From Chitinophagales bacterium (GTDB lineage Bacteria; Bacteroidota; Bacteroidia; Chitinophagales; Chitinophagaceae), in NCBI GenBank assembly GCA_017303395.1, contig JAFLBN010000004.1, positions 1-64,000 of the forward strand: DNA of 64,000 nt, in the 5' to 3' direction. Positions within the stretch are counted from its first letter, which is position 1; the number at the start of each line of letters is the position of its first letter. Shown here piece by piece: positions 1-7,844 of this stretch. A model generated the notes under the pieces. It was not told where the DNA came from, made no database searches, and saw only the letters and a program-made list of their open reading frames with translations. The position numbers were made by a program, and so were the translations under genes.

Positions 1-1301
1 GCACTGCAGAAGAAATAGCTGCTACAAAAGGTAATACTACAGAGCCGGGCAAAAACAGTCCGTATAGAGACAGAAGCGTTGAGGAAAACCTGCAACTGTT
101 TGCCGATATGAAAGCAGGCAAATATGCGGATGGTGAAAAAGTATTGCGTGCCAAAATAGACATGGCGCATCCTAATTTACTGCTGCGCGATCCTATCATG
201 TACCGCATCAAACATGCACACCACCACCGCACGGGCGATAAGTGGTGCCTGTACCCGATGTACGATTTTGCACACGGGCAGAGTGATAGTATAGAGAACA
301 TTACACATAGTATTTGTACACTGGAATTTATACACCACCGTCCGTTGTACGATTGGTTTATAGAGAAGTTGGGCATCTTCCCTTCTCATCAGTACGAGTT
401 TGCACGCCGCAACCTTACCTACACGGTAATGAGCAAACGCAAACTGCTGCAACTGGTAAACGAAAATCATGTAACAGGCTGGGACGACCCGCGCATGCCT
501 ACCATCAGCGGTATGCGCCGTCGTGGTTATCCTGCGCAGTCTATCGTCAACTTCTGCGATACGATAGGCATTGCAAAACGCGAAAATATTGTAGACATCA
601 GCGTGCTTGAATTTCATGTACGCGAACAACTCAATAAGACATCTAACCGTGTGATGGCTGTGCTGGATCCTGTGAAGCTGGTTATTACCAACTATCCCGA
701 AGGACAGACAGAAGAACTGGATGCGGAGAACAATCCTGAAGACCCGAACGGAGGTACGCGCAAAATGCCTTTCAGCCGCGAGGTGTGGATAGAGCGTGAA
801 GATTTTATGGAAGAACCACCTAAGAAATTCTTCCGCCTGGGCCCGGGTTTGATGGTGCGTCTGAAAGGTGCATACATTGTAAAATGCGAAGGCTTTAAGA
901 AAGATGATGCAGGCAATGTAACAGAGATACATTGTACCTACATACCTGAAAGTAAAAGTGGCAGCGATACAAGCGGCATACACGTAAAAGGCACTATACA
1001 CTGGGTGAATGTGGCTACTGCAAAAACAGCAGAGGTGCGCCTGTACGACCGCCTGTTTAAAGTAGAAGACCCATCGAACGAGGAAGGTGATTTTAAAGAT
1101 TACATCAACGAAAACTCGTTGGAGATTTTGCCAAGTGTGTACATAGAACCCGCACTGGCCAATGCGAAGGAAGGCGAGCACTTCCAGTTTTTACGCAAAG
1201 GTTATTTCTGTGTAGACAAAGAAAGCACGCCTGATAAACTGATATTCAACCGCACAGTAGGACTGAAAGACACATGGGCAAAAGAAGCAAAGAAAGGATA
1301 G
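1..1301 (+). CDS. glnS: Glutamine--tRNA ligase, 3' part (partial at window start)
   Basis: Charges tRNA-Gln with glutamine in the cytoplasm (class I aminoacyl-tRNA synthetase). The gene enters from the left edge: the frame is open from base 3, where the residues SPYRDRSVEENL match the segment before the helical insert of GlnRS, so about 430 C-terminal residues are present. YPMYDFAHGQSD and the KMSKS-type loop VMSKRK, near codon 110 of the part that follows the first in-frame ATG at 108, are typical of GlnRS rather than GluRS. The second half is the beta-barrel anticodon-binding region. The Rossmann half with the HIGH motif lies outside the window. A gap of 27 bases separates it from the next gene on the same strand. 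The assignment is secure and only the true start is missing. Confidence 0.97.
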   Translation, partial: TAEEIAATKGNTTEPGKNSPYRDRSVEENLQLFADMKAGKYADGEKVLRAKIDMAHPNLLLRDPIMYRIKHAHHHRTGDKWCLYPMYDFAHGQSDSIENITHSICTLEFIHHRPLYDWFIEKLGIFPSHQYEFARRNLTYTVMSKRKLLQLVNENHVTGWDDPRMPTISGMRRRGYPAQSIVNFCDTIGIAKRENIVDISVLEFHVREQLNKTSNRVMAVLDPVKLVITNYPEGQTEELDAENNPEDPNGGTRKMPFSREVWIEREDFMEEPPKKFFRLGPGLMVRLKGAYIVKCEGFKKDDAGNVTEIHCTYIPESKSGSDTSGIHVKGTIHWVNVATAKTAEVRLYDRLFKVEDPSNEEGDFKDYINENSLEILPSVYIEPALANAKEGEHFQFLRKGYFCVDKESTPDKLIFNRTVGLKDTWAKEAKKG

Positions 1302-1328
1302 AAAATAACCCTTTATAAAACGACGATT

Positions 1329-1784
1329 ATGGTACGAATAGACAACATAGAAGAAACAATTGCTACGCTGAATAAACTGAGTGCCGATACTACACCACTA
1401 TGGGGCGGTATGACACCGCAACACATGGTAGAACACCTGACTATGACCATCCAGGCATCGAGCGGGAAAATGAATATAGAACAACGCAGCACACCGGAAG
1501 AAGCTGCTGCTGCAAAGCAGGCGCTTATCTATACAGATATGCAGATAAAGCAAGGTGTAAAAAGTCCGCTGATGGGCGAAGGATTGCCACCGTATGTAAA
1601 TGCAAGCCTGCAAGATGCCATTGGCGAACTACAGACAGAACTGCAACATTTTGCAAGCTATTATGCTGCCAACCCAAGTGCTACGCATATACAACCAAGG
1701 CTTGGTGCACTAAAGCATGATGAGTGGATCACATTCCACGGAAAGCATTTTACACACCACTTCAAACAGTTTGGACTGATATAA
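1329..1784 (+). CDS. DinB-like / DUF1569 family protein
   Basis: A protein of 151 residues that looks like the DUF1569 branch of the DinB/YfiT-like four-helix-bundle superfamily. An early His sits in the motif HMVEHL near residue 36, and a C-terminal HGKHFTHHFKQFG cluster gives the remaining possible metal ligands. DinB-fold proteins often bind a divalent metal and some are thiol-dependent transferases; no substrate can be named from the sequence. It follows glnS closely and may be co-transcribed with it. It ends at a shared hairpin terminator facing ridA. The family call rests on the His pattern and length and is moderately sure. Confidence 0.6.
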   Translation: MVRIDNIEETIATLNKLSADTTPLWGGMTPQHMVEHLTMTIQASSGKMNIEQRSTPEEAAAAKQALIYTDMQIKQGVKSPLMGEGLPPYVNASLQDAIGELQTELQHFASYYAANPSATHIQPRLGALKHDEWITFHGKHFTHHFKQFGLI

Positions 1785-1785
1785 A

Positions 1786-1819
1786 AGAAAACGCCTCGCA
1801 GATTGCGGGGCGTTTTCTT
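1786..1819. terminator. Bidirectional hairpin terminator between convergent genes
   Basis: A 15-base inverted repeat (AAGAAAACGCCTCGC and its near-exact complement) with a four-base loop. It has an A-run on the left and a T-run on the right. It can end transcripts from the DinB-like gene and from ridA. Confidence 0.85.
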
Positions 1820-1839
1820 TATTAGAATATTGTGATTGA

Positions 1840-2220
1840 CTACTTAGCAGCCACAACACTTATCTCTACCTTCACACCTTTTGGCAGGCCTGCTACCTGT
1901 ACTGTTTCACGTGCTGGCGGGTTTTCTGTAAAATAGCTACCGTATACTTCGTTTACCTGTGCAAACTGGCCCATATCCATCAGGAAGATGGTGCTTTTCA
2001 GCACATTGCTGAAATCCATACCCGCCTCTGTAAGGATGGCTTTCAGGTTTTCCATTACCAGTTTGGTTTCAGTCTGTATATCGCCCGTGTACAGCTCGCC
2101 CGTTTTAGGGTCTATGGCTATCTGGCCCGATACGAAAAGCATATTGCCAAACTGAACCGCCTGATTATATGGTCCTATTGGCGCAGGTGCATTATCTGTA
2201 CGAATGATTTTCTTTTCCAT
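1840..2220 (-). CDS. ridA: RidA family enamine/imine deaminase
   Basis: Hydrolyses reactive enamine/imine intermediates made by PLP enzymes (YjgF/YER057c/UK114 family) and so protects cytoplasmic metabolism. The 126-residue product has the family pattern: VSGQIAIDP in the first third, and near the C-terminus ARETVQVAGLPKGVKVEI, which holds the substrate-binding Arg. The length is normal. I chose the ATG at 2220 (MEKKIIRTDNAPAPIGPYNQ). A GTG six codons upstream would add residues not usual for the family, although an AAGGAG lies just before that GTG. It is divergent from tsaB with 41 bases between the starts. Confidence 0.92.
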   Translation of the reverse strand: MEKKIIRTDNAPAPIGPYNQAVQFGNMLFVSGQIAIDPKTGELYTGDIQTETKLVMENLKAILTEAGMDFSNVLKSTIFLMDMGQFAQVNEVYGSYFTENPPARETVQVAGLPKGVKVEISVVAAK

Positions 2221-2242
2221 GCTGTAAATGTAATACACTCCT

Positions 2243-2250
2243 TACATTTG
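2243..2250 (+). promoter_or_regulatory. Possible -7 element for tsaB
   Basis: TACATTTG matches the Bacteroidota -7 consensus TAnnTTTG and lies 11 bases before the tsaB ATG, which would give a very short leader. No convincing TTG -33 element is seen upstream, so support is limited. Confidence 0.35.
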
Positions 2251-2261
2251 CAGCGATTTTA

Positions 2262-2948
2262 ATGGCATACATCTTACACATAGATACATCGGGCGATGCT
2301 GGCATCGTAGCCATCAGCAAGGATGGTGTGATAACTGCGCAAGTTGAAAATGCAGACACACGCAACCATGCGGCGAGCATCAACCTGCATATTGAAAAAG
2401 CCCTGCAGGATAGCGGCATTACAATGGCCCACCTGGACGCTATTGCGGTATGTGGCGGCCCCGGTTCTTATACAGGACTGCGTATAGGACTGGCTACTGC
2501 AAAAGGCATTTGCTACCTGCTGGATAAGCCACTGATGATGCACCACAAACTGCAATTACTGGCGCTGAAAAGCATTTATACGCATAAAAATGAATATGAG
2601 CATTATATCAGTATCCTGAACGCGAGAGAGGGAGAATACTATTTTGCGTCATATAACAGTGAAAAAGATACAATAAACGAGCCTCAGCATATACTGGCTG
2701 CAGACTTAGAAACGGTTTTTAGCCAACTATCGGGCAAAAGTCTTGTGTGTGGAGACATGAATGAGGGGCTGCGAGCGGCAATCGGTACTCAAACAATTGA
2801 TTTTCAGGAAGATAATCGAGTAGATGCCACTACATGGGCAGTTTATGCAAAGGAACAATATGATTGTAATGGTTTTGTCAATTTAGCCAATTCAGAACCC
2901 TTCTATTTAAAACAAGTTTATACGCATAAACCAAAGAATATCAATTGA
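2262..2948 (+). CDS. tsaB: tRNA threonylcarbamoyladenosine biosynthesis protein TsaB
   Basis: TsaB (YeaZ) partners TsaD in making t6A at position 37 of ANN-decoding tRNAs. The 228-residue protein starts with the ASKHA-fold strand ILHIDTS and carries the family signature GGPGSYTGLRIGLATAKG around residues 65-82. TsaB lacks the metal site of TsaD and works as its dimer partner. The length agrees with the family. The C-terminal segment AxxxPFYLKQVY is the usual TsaB ending. It is divergently arranged with ridA and followed by about 180 bases without genes. Confidence 0.95.
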   Translation: MAYILHIDTSGDAGIVAISKDGVITAQVENADTRNHAASINLHIEKALQDSGITMAHLDAIAVCGGPGSYTGLRIGLATAKGICYLLDKPLMMHHKLQLLALKSIYTHKNEYEHYISILNAREGEYYFASYNSEKDTINEPQHILAADLETVFSQLSGKSLVCGDMNEGLRAAIGTQTIDFQEDNRVDATTWAVYAKEQYDCNGFVNLANSEPFYLKQVYTHKPKNIN

Positions 2949-3015
2949 TTAAAACCACATATTCAAAATTTAAATAACTTTTTAACGGTGGTTTAACACA
3001 TTTCTATAATATGGT

Positions 3016-3047
3016 TTTGGTTCATATAGCAGAATGGTGTATGTTTG
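3016..3047 (+). promoter_or_regulatory. Bacteroidota-type promoter for the ArsR-like gene
   Basis: TTTG at 3016-3019, a 20-base spacer, and TATGTTTG at 3040-3047 fit the TTTG-N20-TAnnTTTG pattern. Transcription would start near 3054, leaving a leader of about 70 bases before the ATG at 3127. Confidence 0.6.
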
Positions 3048-3126
3048 CACCCCGTAAAAATGGTGGTAAATAGAGGCCATCACATTACTTAGTTACTCTT
3101 TTTTTATACATAAAATCAATTTGTAA

Positions 3127-3489
3127 ATGGAAACGACTATGTCAGCTAATACGCTGGTTATTCGCAAAGATGAAGGTTCGAACGAACAGATTAAGTTGGA
3201 TTATTTAGCGGTTAAGAGTGCAGCAATGACCCTGAGGGCCATCAACCACAAATTGCGTCAGCAAATCGTAAAATTGCTGGAAGAAAACAGACGTATGAAT
3301 GTTACTGATATTTACGTGAAATTGCGCCTGGAGCAATCAGTAGCATCTCAACACCTCGCTATCCTGCGTCGTGCTAATATCGTTATCACAGAGCGTGATG
3401 GTAAATTCATCCACTATGCGCTGAACCATACTCGTATAGCTCACGTTGCTAAGTTTGTAAACGAACTGGTTAACGCTGAAGAAGCATAA
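3127..3489 (+). CDS. ArsR-type winged-helix transcriptional regulator
   Basis: A small cytoplasmic DNA-binding protein of 120 residues with a winged helix-turn-helix. LRAINHKLRQQIVKLL (about residues 36-51) is the first helix pair, SVASQHLAILRRANIV (about 75-90) is the recognition helix and start of the wing, and FIHYAL is the beta wing. No Cys is present, so the classical ArsR/SmtB metal site is missing and it is not expected to sense metals through thiols. An ATG at codon 5 (MSAN...) is an equally possible start. It stands alone between its own promoter and a strong terminator, so its targets cannot be inferred from neighbours. Confidence 0.85.
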   Translation: METTMSANTLVIRKDEGSNEQIKLDYLAVKSAAMTLRAINHKLRQQIVKLLEENRRMNVTDIYVKLRLEQSVASQHLAILRRANIVITERDGKFIHYALNHTRIAHVAKFVNELVNAEEA

Positions 3490-3511
3490 TTTTAACCACA
3501 GGTTAAAAAAG

Positions 3512-3539
3512 AAAAGCCCCGATAATTATCGGGGCTTTT
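3512..3539. terminator. Bidirectional hairpin terminator
   Basis: A perfect 28-base palindrome, AAAAGCCCCGATAA followed directly by its complement, with A- and T-runs at either end. It lies between the ArsR-like gene and the leftward gamma carbonic anhydrase gene and serves both. Confidence 0.9.
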
Positions 3540-3578
3540 TTAATGCTATAAAGGTTCACTCATCAACAAGTCAACCAA

Positions 3579-4175
3579 TCAACTATTCTTAATCTTATTC
3601 CAAGTATCGTACAAGCTTTCCTGTGTCGGGCGGTTGGCTGGTAGTTCTGTCAGTGGTTCACAAGGTTGCAGTGTTTCATACAGGTCCTTCGGCAAGCCCT
3701 GATAGAGCTGCGTGCCTTTGGTCTTCCAGCCTATCATATCATCGCTCACTTCTTTGATTATCTTGCCGGGATTGCCCACTACAAGGCTGCGGTGGGGTAT
3801 TTTGGTATTGGCAGCAATAAAAGACAACGCACCAATGATGCATTCATCGCCAATTTCTACCTCGTCCATAATAACGCTGTTCATACCCACCAGTACATTT
3901 TTGCCAATGGTAGCACCATGTATAATGGCTCCGTGGCCTATATGCGCGCCTTCCTTCAGCAATACGGTAACTCCCGGGAACATATGAATGGTACAGTTTT
4001 CCTGCACGTTGCAGCCGTCTTCTATCACTATACCACCCCAATCGCCACGCAGGGCAGCACCGGGACCTATGTATACATCTTTACCTATAATAACATTGCC
4101 CGTAACAGCTGCCTGCGGATGCACATAAGCAGTTGGGTGAACAACAGGCACAAAACCTTTGAATGAATAGAACAT
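3579..4175 (-). CDS. Gamma-class carbonic anhydrase-like / PaaY-type hexapeptide-repeat protein
   Basis: A left-handed beta-helix protein of 198 residues built from hexapeptide repeats (GKDVYIGPGA, IGHGAIIHGATIG and others) over roughly residues 12-140, followed by C-terminal helices. Three metal-ligand His residues are visible (TIHMFPG and HIGHGAIIHG), as in the gamma carbonic anhydrase/PaaY/YrdA branch that binds zinc or iron at trimer interfaces. PaaY has a thioesterase role in phenylacetate breakdown, but no paa genes lie nearby. It is the last gene of the rpmH-rnpA-yidD run, 41 bases after yidD. Carbonic anhydrase activity is possible but unproven. Confidence 0.85.
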   Translation of the reverse strand: MFYSFKGFVPVVHPTAYVHPQAAVTGNVIIGKDVYIGPGAALRGDWGGIVIEDGCNVQENCTIHMFPGVTVLLKEGAHIGHGAIIHGATIGKNVLVGMNSVIMDEVEIGDECIIGALSFIAANTKIPHRSLVVGNPGKIIKEVSDDMIGWKTKGTQLYQGLPKDLYETLQPCEPLTELPANRPTQESLYDTWNKIKNS

Positions 4176-4215
4176 GATTCAAAAGTAAAAACTGAAAACT
4201 AAAAATCTTGTTTAA

Positions 4216-4437
4216 TTACGGAACAGGATCGTACCCGCTCTTGCCCCATGGATGGCAGGATAAAAAACGCTTCACTGCCATGCGGCCACCCTTCCAGGGT
4301 CCGTATTTTTTGATGGCTTCCAATCCGTAGGCACTACAGGTAGGTGTATATCTGCATTTAGCCCCCAATAGCGGCGAAATAAAGGCCTGGTAGAACCTTA
4401 TGAGCCATGTGAACAGTATGGTGAAGAAACGTCTGAT
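4216..4437 (-). CDS. yidD: Membrane protein insertion efficiency factor YidD (non-canonical start)
   Basis: YidD is a small membrane-associated protein, usually encoded between rnpA and yidC, that helps insertion of inner-membrane proteins. The reading frame gives [30 protein letters not shown] and the ending [13 protein letters not shown], all hallmark YidD motifs including the conserved Cys residues. The length (about 73 residues) is normal. There is no in-frame ATG, GTG or TTG at the 5' end: a TGA lies at 4443-4441, followed by TTT and ATC. I place the start at the ATC (4437), giving a natural [11 protein letters not shown]-terminus. The next gene upstream is rnpA, which has a similar problem. 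No yidC follows in this window. Confidence 0.8.
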   Translation of the reverse strand: MRRFFTILFTWLIRFYQAFISPLLGAKCRYTPTCSAYGLEAIKKYGPWKGGRMAVKRFLSCHPWGKSGYDPVP

Positions 4438-4467
4438 AAATCAAAAATAAGGAGGGAAATCCAAATA

Positions 4468-4866
4468 CTATGATAATGTCTGCTTTGTGGCAGTTTCCTG
4501 CAGGGCGGCAATACCTTTTATCACTACTTCTTGTATAGTGGCAAACTCCGGCATTTCGGTGCCCGTATGTACAAGAAATACATGCAGCTGCATATTGGGA
4601 GGTACTGCAGCATACAGGCTGTGTTTATTAAGCCTCCATGCCTCGCGCATAAGGCGGGCAATGCGGTGGCGCTGTACCGATTTCCTGAATTTCTTCTTCG
4701 GTACACTAAACCCCGCCAATACAGGCGATGTTTCTGCGGCGCTGCGCGGCACCATGGTATAAATAAACTTTACCGGAAAAAAAGAATACGCTTTCCCTGT
4801 ACGGAAAAGCGTATCAATATGTTGCTCGCGCTTCAGCCGCTCGTATGCTTTTAAAGTATTACGAAT
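4468..4866 (-). CDS. rnpA: Ribonuclease P protein component (probable ATT start)
   Basis: The protein subunit of RNase P, which helps the RNA subunit remove 5' leaders from pre-tRNAs. The conserved basic helix is clear: PKKKFRKSVQRHRIARLMREAWR. The first in-frame ATG is at 4755 inside the conserved FIYTM strand, but homologous sequence continues upstream for 37 more codons (RNTLKAYERLKREQHIDTLF, then GKAYSFFPVKFIY), which is the standard RnpA N-terminus. The frame stays open to a TAA that overlaps the rpmH end and has no ATG, GTG or TTG. The best start is ATT at 4866, 23 bases after rpmH, giving 132 residues. It is part of the rpmH-rnpA-yidD operon. Confidence 0.88.
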   Translation of the reverse strand: MRNTLKAYERLKREQHIDTLFRTGKAYSFFPVKFIYTMVPRSAAETSPVLAGFSVPKKKFRKSVQRHRIARLMREAWRLNKHSLYAAVPPNMQLHVFLVHTGTEMPEFATIQEVVIKGIAALQETATKQTLS

Positions 4867-4889
4867 GGCAGTTGAGTTTTTAACTGTTA

Positions 4890-5045
4890 TTACTTAACGC
4901 GGCGCTCGTCAGAAACTGTCAGTTTATGGCGTCCTTTTGCACGGCGAGAAGCCAATACTTTGCGGCCATTTGCACTTTCCATACGCTTGCGGAAACCATG
5001 TACTGATTTACGACGGCGGCGGCTTGGTTGATACGTACGTTTCAT
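4890..5045 (-). CDS. rpmH: 50S ribosomal protein L34
   Basis: A 51-residue, very basic protein of the large ribosomal subunit. It begins with MKRTYQPS and contains [11 protein letters not shown] and [19 protein letters not shown], which leaves no doubt about identity. It heads a leftward operon with rnpA and yidD, the usual order in bacteria. A good promoter lies 59-90 bases upstream, and the short leader contains a small hairpin (CCTGC-GTAT-GCAGG). Confidence 0.97.
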   Translation of the reverse strand: MKRTYQPSRRRRKSVHGFRKRMESANGRKVLASRRAKGRHKLTVSDERRVK

Positions 5046-5103
5046 AATCTATACTTTAAAGTCCTGCATACGCAGGCATCACATTTTTAAAAATTAAGGA
5101 TTG

Positions 5104-5135
5104 CAAAGGTAACGGTTAAATTTTACCCTGCCAAA
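5104..5135 (-). promoter_or_regulatory. Bacteroidota-type promoter for rpmH-rnpA-yidD
   Basis: Read on the minus strand: TTTG (5135-5132), a spacer of 20 bases, then TACCTTTG (5111-5104). This is a full match to the phylum's -33/-7 pattern. The same GTTACCTTTG core recurs in front of rplU. Confidence 0.75.
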
Positions 5136-5162
5136 TAAGTTTGTGGTTTTTTTGCATAAAAC

Positions 5163-5186
5163 AGCCCTGTAAATGACTACAGGGCT
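5163..5186 (-). terminator. Hairpin terminator after the TPR gene
   Basis: AGCCCTGTA pairs with TACAGGGCT around a six-base loop, 19 bases past the stop of the TPR gene. The following T-run on the minus strand is weak. Confidence 0.65.
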
Positions 5187-5204
5187 ATTATATGAAATAT
5201 ATTA

Positions 5205-6788
5205 TTATTTACCCGCAGGCATATTCAGACCTTTGCGTATTTCTTTTGCAGTGCTGTTGTTAGGATCTATGGCTTCTATTTTCTGTACAAGTTCCATTGT
5301 TTTAGCCTTGTCTTTCTTGTTGTAGTTGTAGATAGCCATATACTGATATGCCTGCATCAGGTCGTTTGGTTTGCGTGTGTAGGTAGAAGGTACTTCCATT
5401 TCTAACCATTTGGTATAGTATGGTACTGCCAACCCTTGTGTAGCATCATTATCTTTTGCTGCTGCTGCACGTCCGCTCCAGTAATGTCCTGAAGGTTCTG
5501 CAGGGTATTTTTCTGTCATAGCAACAAAGCTCTTCAATGCATTGTCGTAATCTCTGCCAAAATATTTTGTAAAGCCAGTATAGAAATAGTCTGTTACGGT
5601 TGCAGATGTTGGCATTTCATTTACAATCTTATCGTACCATTTAGACGCAGCCAGCCATTCTTTACCTTCTCTCAGTGCTTCACCGTTTTCACGATAAGGC
5701 ACCAGCTTGTTTGTAGCAGTATCGGCATCTATTGCTTTTTGCAGATACATATCAGCTTCCGATGTCAGGCTGTTTTGCAACAGTATTTTTGCAAACATTC
5801 TGTAGTCGCCAGGGCTGTTTTTTGTAGCGTCCTGCTTTTCAAAATAGATGCGTGCATTTTTCAATGCGTTTACAGAATCTTTCAGTTCGTATTGGCTGAA
5901 AGCAAGAATACCGTAGAAACGCGTTTCAGGTTTGCTGTTAATGAGTTCTTGCGCTTTTGCAGCAGCATTTTTATACTCCTTTGACAGGAACAGCACATCC
6001 ATATACTTTTCTGTAACTATCGGGGAAGGATCGGCCAGCTTCACATATTCTTCAATGTGCTTTTTAGCCAGGTCGTACTTAGCTACATATGTGTAAGCAT
6101 TTGCCAGATCACGGTAAGGCAATGGGTTTTCAGGGTCCGATTCTTTTGCTTTTTCCCAGTTCTCCAAAGCCAACTTGTAGTTTTTGGCATCGTACCACAG
6201 CTTACCTATGCGAGAGAAAGCCAATGAGTTTTTAGGATCTTTCTCTACTACTTTTTCGTAGTTGCTCATTGCTTCGCCACCACCACCGCTCGGCAGTTTC
6301 AGGTATGCATCTGCCAACGATATGCGCATGTCAAGATTTTCATAGTTTGCCAGTGCAGCTTTATACCAATTGATGGCTTGCTGTGCATCACCACCATTGG
6401 TATATGTAACTGCATCTGCTGCATACTTCAGTTGCTCCCACTCTTTCTTCTTTGCTTTTCCTGCAAGCTCTGTAGCAGCTTTCATGCCTTCCTCTGCCTT
6501 ACCTTCAACAAACAATACACGTATCAAACCACTTGTATTGGCATAGCTGTTAGGTTGCTTCAGGAATGTATTGCGTGCAGCATCTTTATTACCCAGTTGC
6601 AATTCTGCAAGACCCAGATAATAGTTTGCCAACGGATTGGTACCCGCAAGCGGTTCAAGCGTTTTCTTTGCAGTCTGGTAACGCTCATAGTTATACATCT
6701 TAATACCTTCTTCCAGTGTCTGCGCCTTCACACTTGCAGTAAGTGTTACTGCTGCAGCCATCATTACTATCGAATGTTTCATTTTCAT
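5205..6788 (-). CDS. Secreted tetratricopeptide-repeat protein
   Basis: A 527-residue protein with an N-terminal signal peptide (hydrophobic stretch ending SVKAQ, about residue 22), then a chain of TPR-like helical pairs over almost all its length; clear units are ANYYLGLAELQLGNKDAA, AINWYKAALANYENLD and ALENWEKAKESDPENPLPY. TPR arrays are protein-binding scaffolds, here in the periplasm. It follows a PstS-like lipoprotein by 50 bases, a pairing I recall from other Bacteroidota, often beside ExbB/ExbD/TonB genes that are absent here. A role in envelope assembly or phosphate-like ligand handling is inference only. The specific partner is unknown. Confidence 0.85.
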   Translation of the reverse strand: MKMKHSIVMMAAAVTLTASVKAQTLEEGIKMYNYERYQTAKKTLEPLAGTNPLANYYLGLAELQLGNKDAARNTFLKQPNSYANTSGLIRVLFVEGKAEEGMKAATELAGKAKKKEWEQLKYAADAVTYTNGGDAQQAINWYKAALANYENLDMRISLADAYLKLPSGGGGEAMSNYEKVVEKDPKNSLAFSRIGKLWYDAKNYKLALENWEKAKESDPENPLPYRDLANAYTYVAKYDLAKKHIEEYVKLADPSPIVTEKYMDVLFLSKEYKNAAAKAQELINSKPETRFYGILAFSQYELKDSVNALKNARIYFEKQDATKNSPGDYRMFAKILLQNSLTSEADMYLQKAIDADTATNKLVPYRENGEALREGKEWLAASKWYDKIVNEMPTSATVTDYFYTGFTKYFGRDYDNALKSFVAMTEKYPAEPSGHYWSGRAAAAKDNDATQGLAVPYYTKWLEMEVPSTYTRKPNDLMQAYQYMAIYNYNKKDKAKTMELVQKIEAIDPNNSTAKEIRKGLNMPAGK

Positions 6789-6838
6789 TTTTGTACTATT
6801 TATTGTACAGTAGTTACAATATTTATTATTCTTTTAGA

Positions 6839-7753
6839 TTATTTACTGTTGTTTACCTGTGCCTGCCTGAAGATGATATTGCTTCTCAGCGGGAACAGCC
6901 TTGCTTGTTTAAATATCAACTGACCACGTTCTTTTGCCAAAAAGTTGGCAACACCTGTAGCCAGACCCGGATATGTTTCACGGTGGATGAAGTACAGGTT
7001 ACGTGTCAGCGGGTACCAATCGGGCGCTATATATGCCTGATATGGCTTGTATTCCTTCAGCAGACTGTCGTGTACTATTGCAGCTACTTTTACATCTTTG
7101 ATAAATGCCAGCCCTTCAGGGTCGTTATAATCACTCACATGGCTTACACCTACAAAACCTATTGCATCGGGATTGTTGGCCACATATTTTATTACACTGT
7201 CATTGCCCTTTGCAGCAAATACGTTTGCACCTAGTTTTTGCCCCGGTATCAGCGAGTCTGTAACATAACGCAATGTGCTTGAACCTTGATTGTCGAATAC
7301 CACTGTGTATTTCTTCTTATACACACCCGTCAGTATACCTTTTAGTTGGCTTTCGCTCAGTACCGTATCACCAGATGCGTTGTTGAATATTACCGCTACT
7401 GCATCTTTGGCAACTGCCAGCGATGTTGGTACCACTTTCTTGTCTTCCAGCATCTTCTTCTCATCAGTCGTCAGCTCGCGTGTTACCAATATCAGTTTTG
7501 CCTTATCGTTCAGGAAATCTTTAATACACTCCGCTTCCGGTTTGTAGTGCACATTTACATGCGCCTCAGGAAAGCTGCTATCGAATACGCGCATCTGCTG
7601 CTCTACTATCGGCCTGTAGGTTTCATCTACAGAAATATCGATAGTACCGCTGCTCAGCGTATCTGTCGGCTGCTTGGTTTTGTCTTCTCCGCAAGATGCG
7701 GCAAAGACAACAAGACCGGCACAGAGCACTATATTCTTCAAAGCATTTGTCAT
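6839..7753 (-). CDS. PstS-like phosphate-type substrate-binding lipoprotein
   Basis: A 304-residue lipoprotein of the periplasmic PBP-like fold. The N-terminus has a hydrophobic stretch ending in the lipobox ASC near residue 21. The mature part begins with SGTIDISVDETYRPIVEQQM, and further on IGFVGVSHVSD and WYPLTRNLYFIHRE are characteristic of PstS family members. I start at the ATG at 7753; an in-frame TTG three codons upstream adds nothing. Normal PstS feeds PstCAB, but no ABC transporter genes are nearby, and in this phylum such proteins often sit with TPR and Ton genes. The ligand is therefore uncertain. Confidence 0.8.
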   Translation of the reverse strand: MTNALKNIVLCAGLVVFAASCGEDKTKQPTDTLSSGTIDISVDETYRPIVEQQMRVFDSSFPEAHVNVHYKPEAECIKDFLNDKAKLILVTRELTTDEKKMLEDKKVVPTSLAVAKDAVAVIFNNASGDTVLSESQLKGILTGVYKKKYTVVFDNQGSSTLRYVTDSLIPGQKLGANVFAAKGNDSVIKYVANNPDAIGFVGVSHVSDYNDPEGLAFIKDVKVAAIVHDSLLKEYKPYQAYIAPDWYPLTRNLYFIHRETYPGLATGVANFLAKERGQLIFKQARLFPLRSNIIFRQAQVNNSK

Positions 7754-7844
7754 GGACTGCAATTTTACTCAATATTCTAAAAAAACGTATGAATACTCTT
7801 TATGTTGTAACATTAATTTAACAGCACTGTCAGCACAGTGTAAA

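Noticed and set aside
177..1181. A 334-codon open frame on the minus strand inside glnS
   Set aside because: It is antisense to a well-supported glnS, has an odd Phe/His/Cys-rich composition and no domain; a shadow of codon use.
6378..6923. A 181-codon plus-strand frame opposite the TPR gene
   Set aside because: Cys/Ile-rich shadow across two leftward genes.
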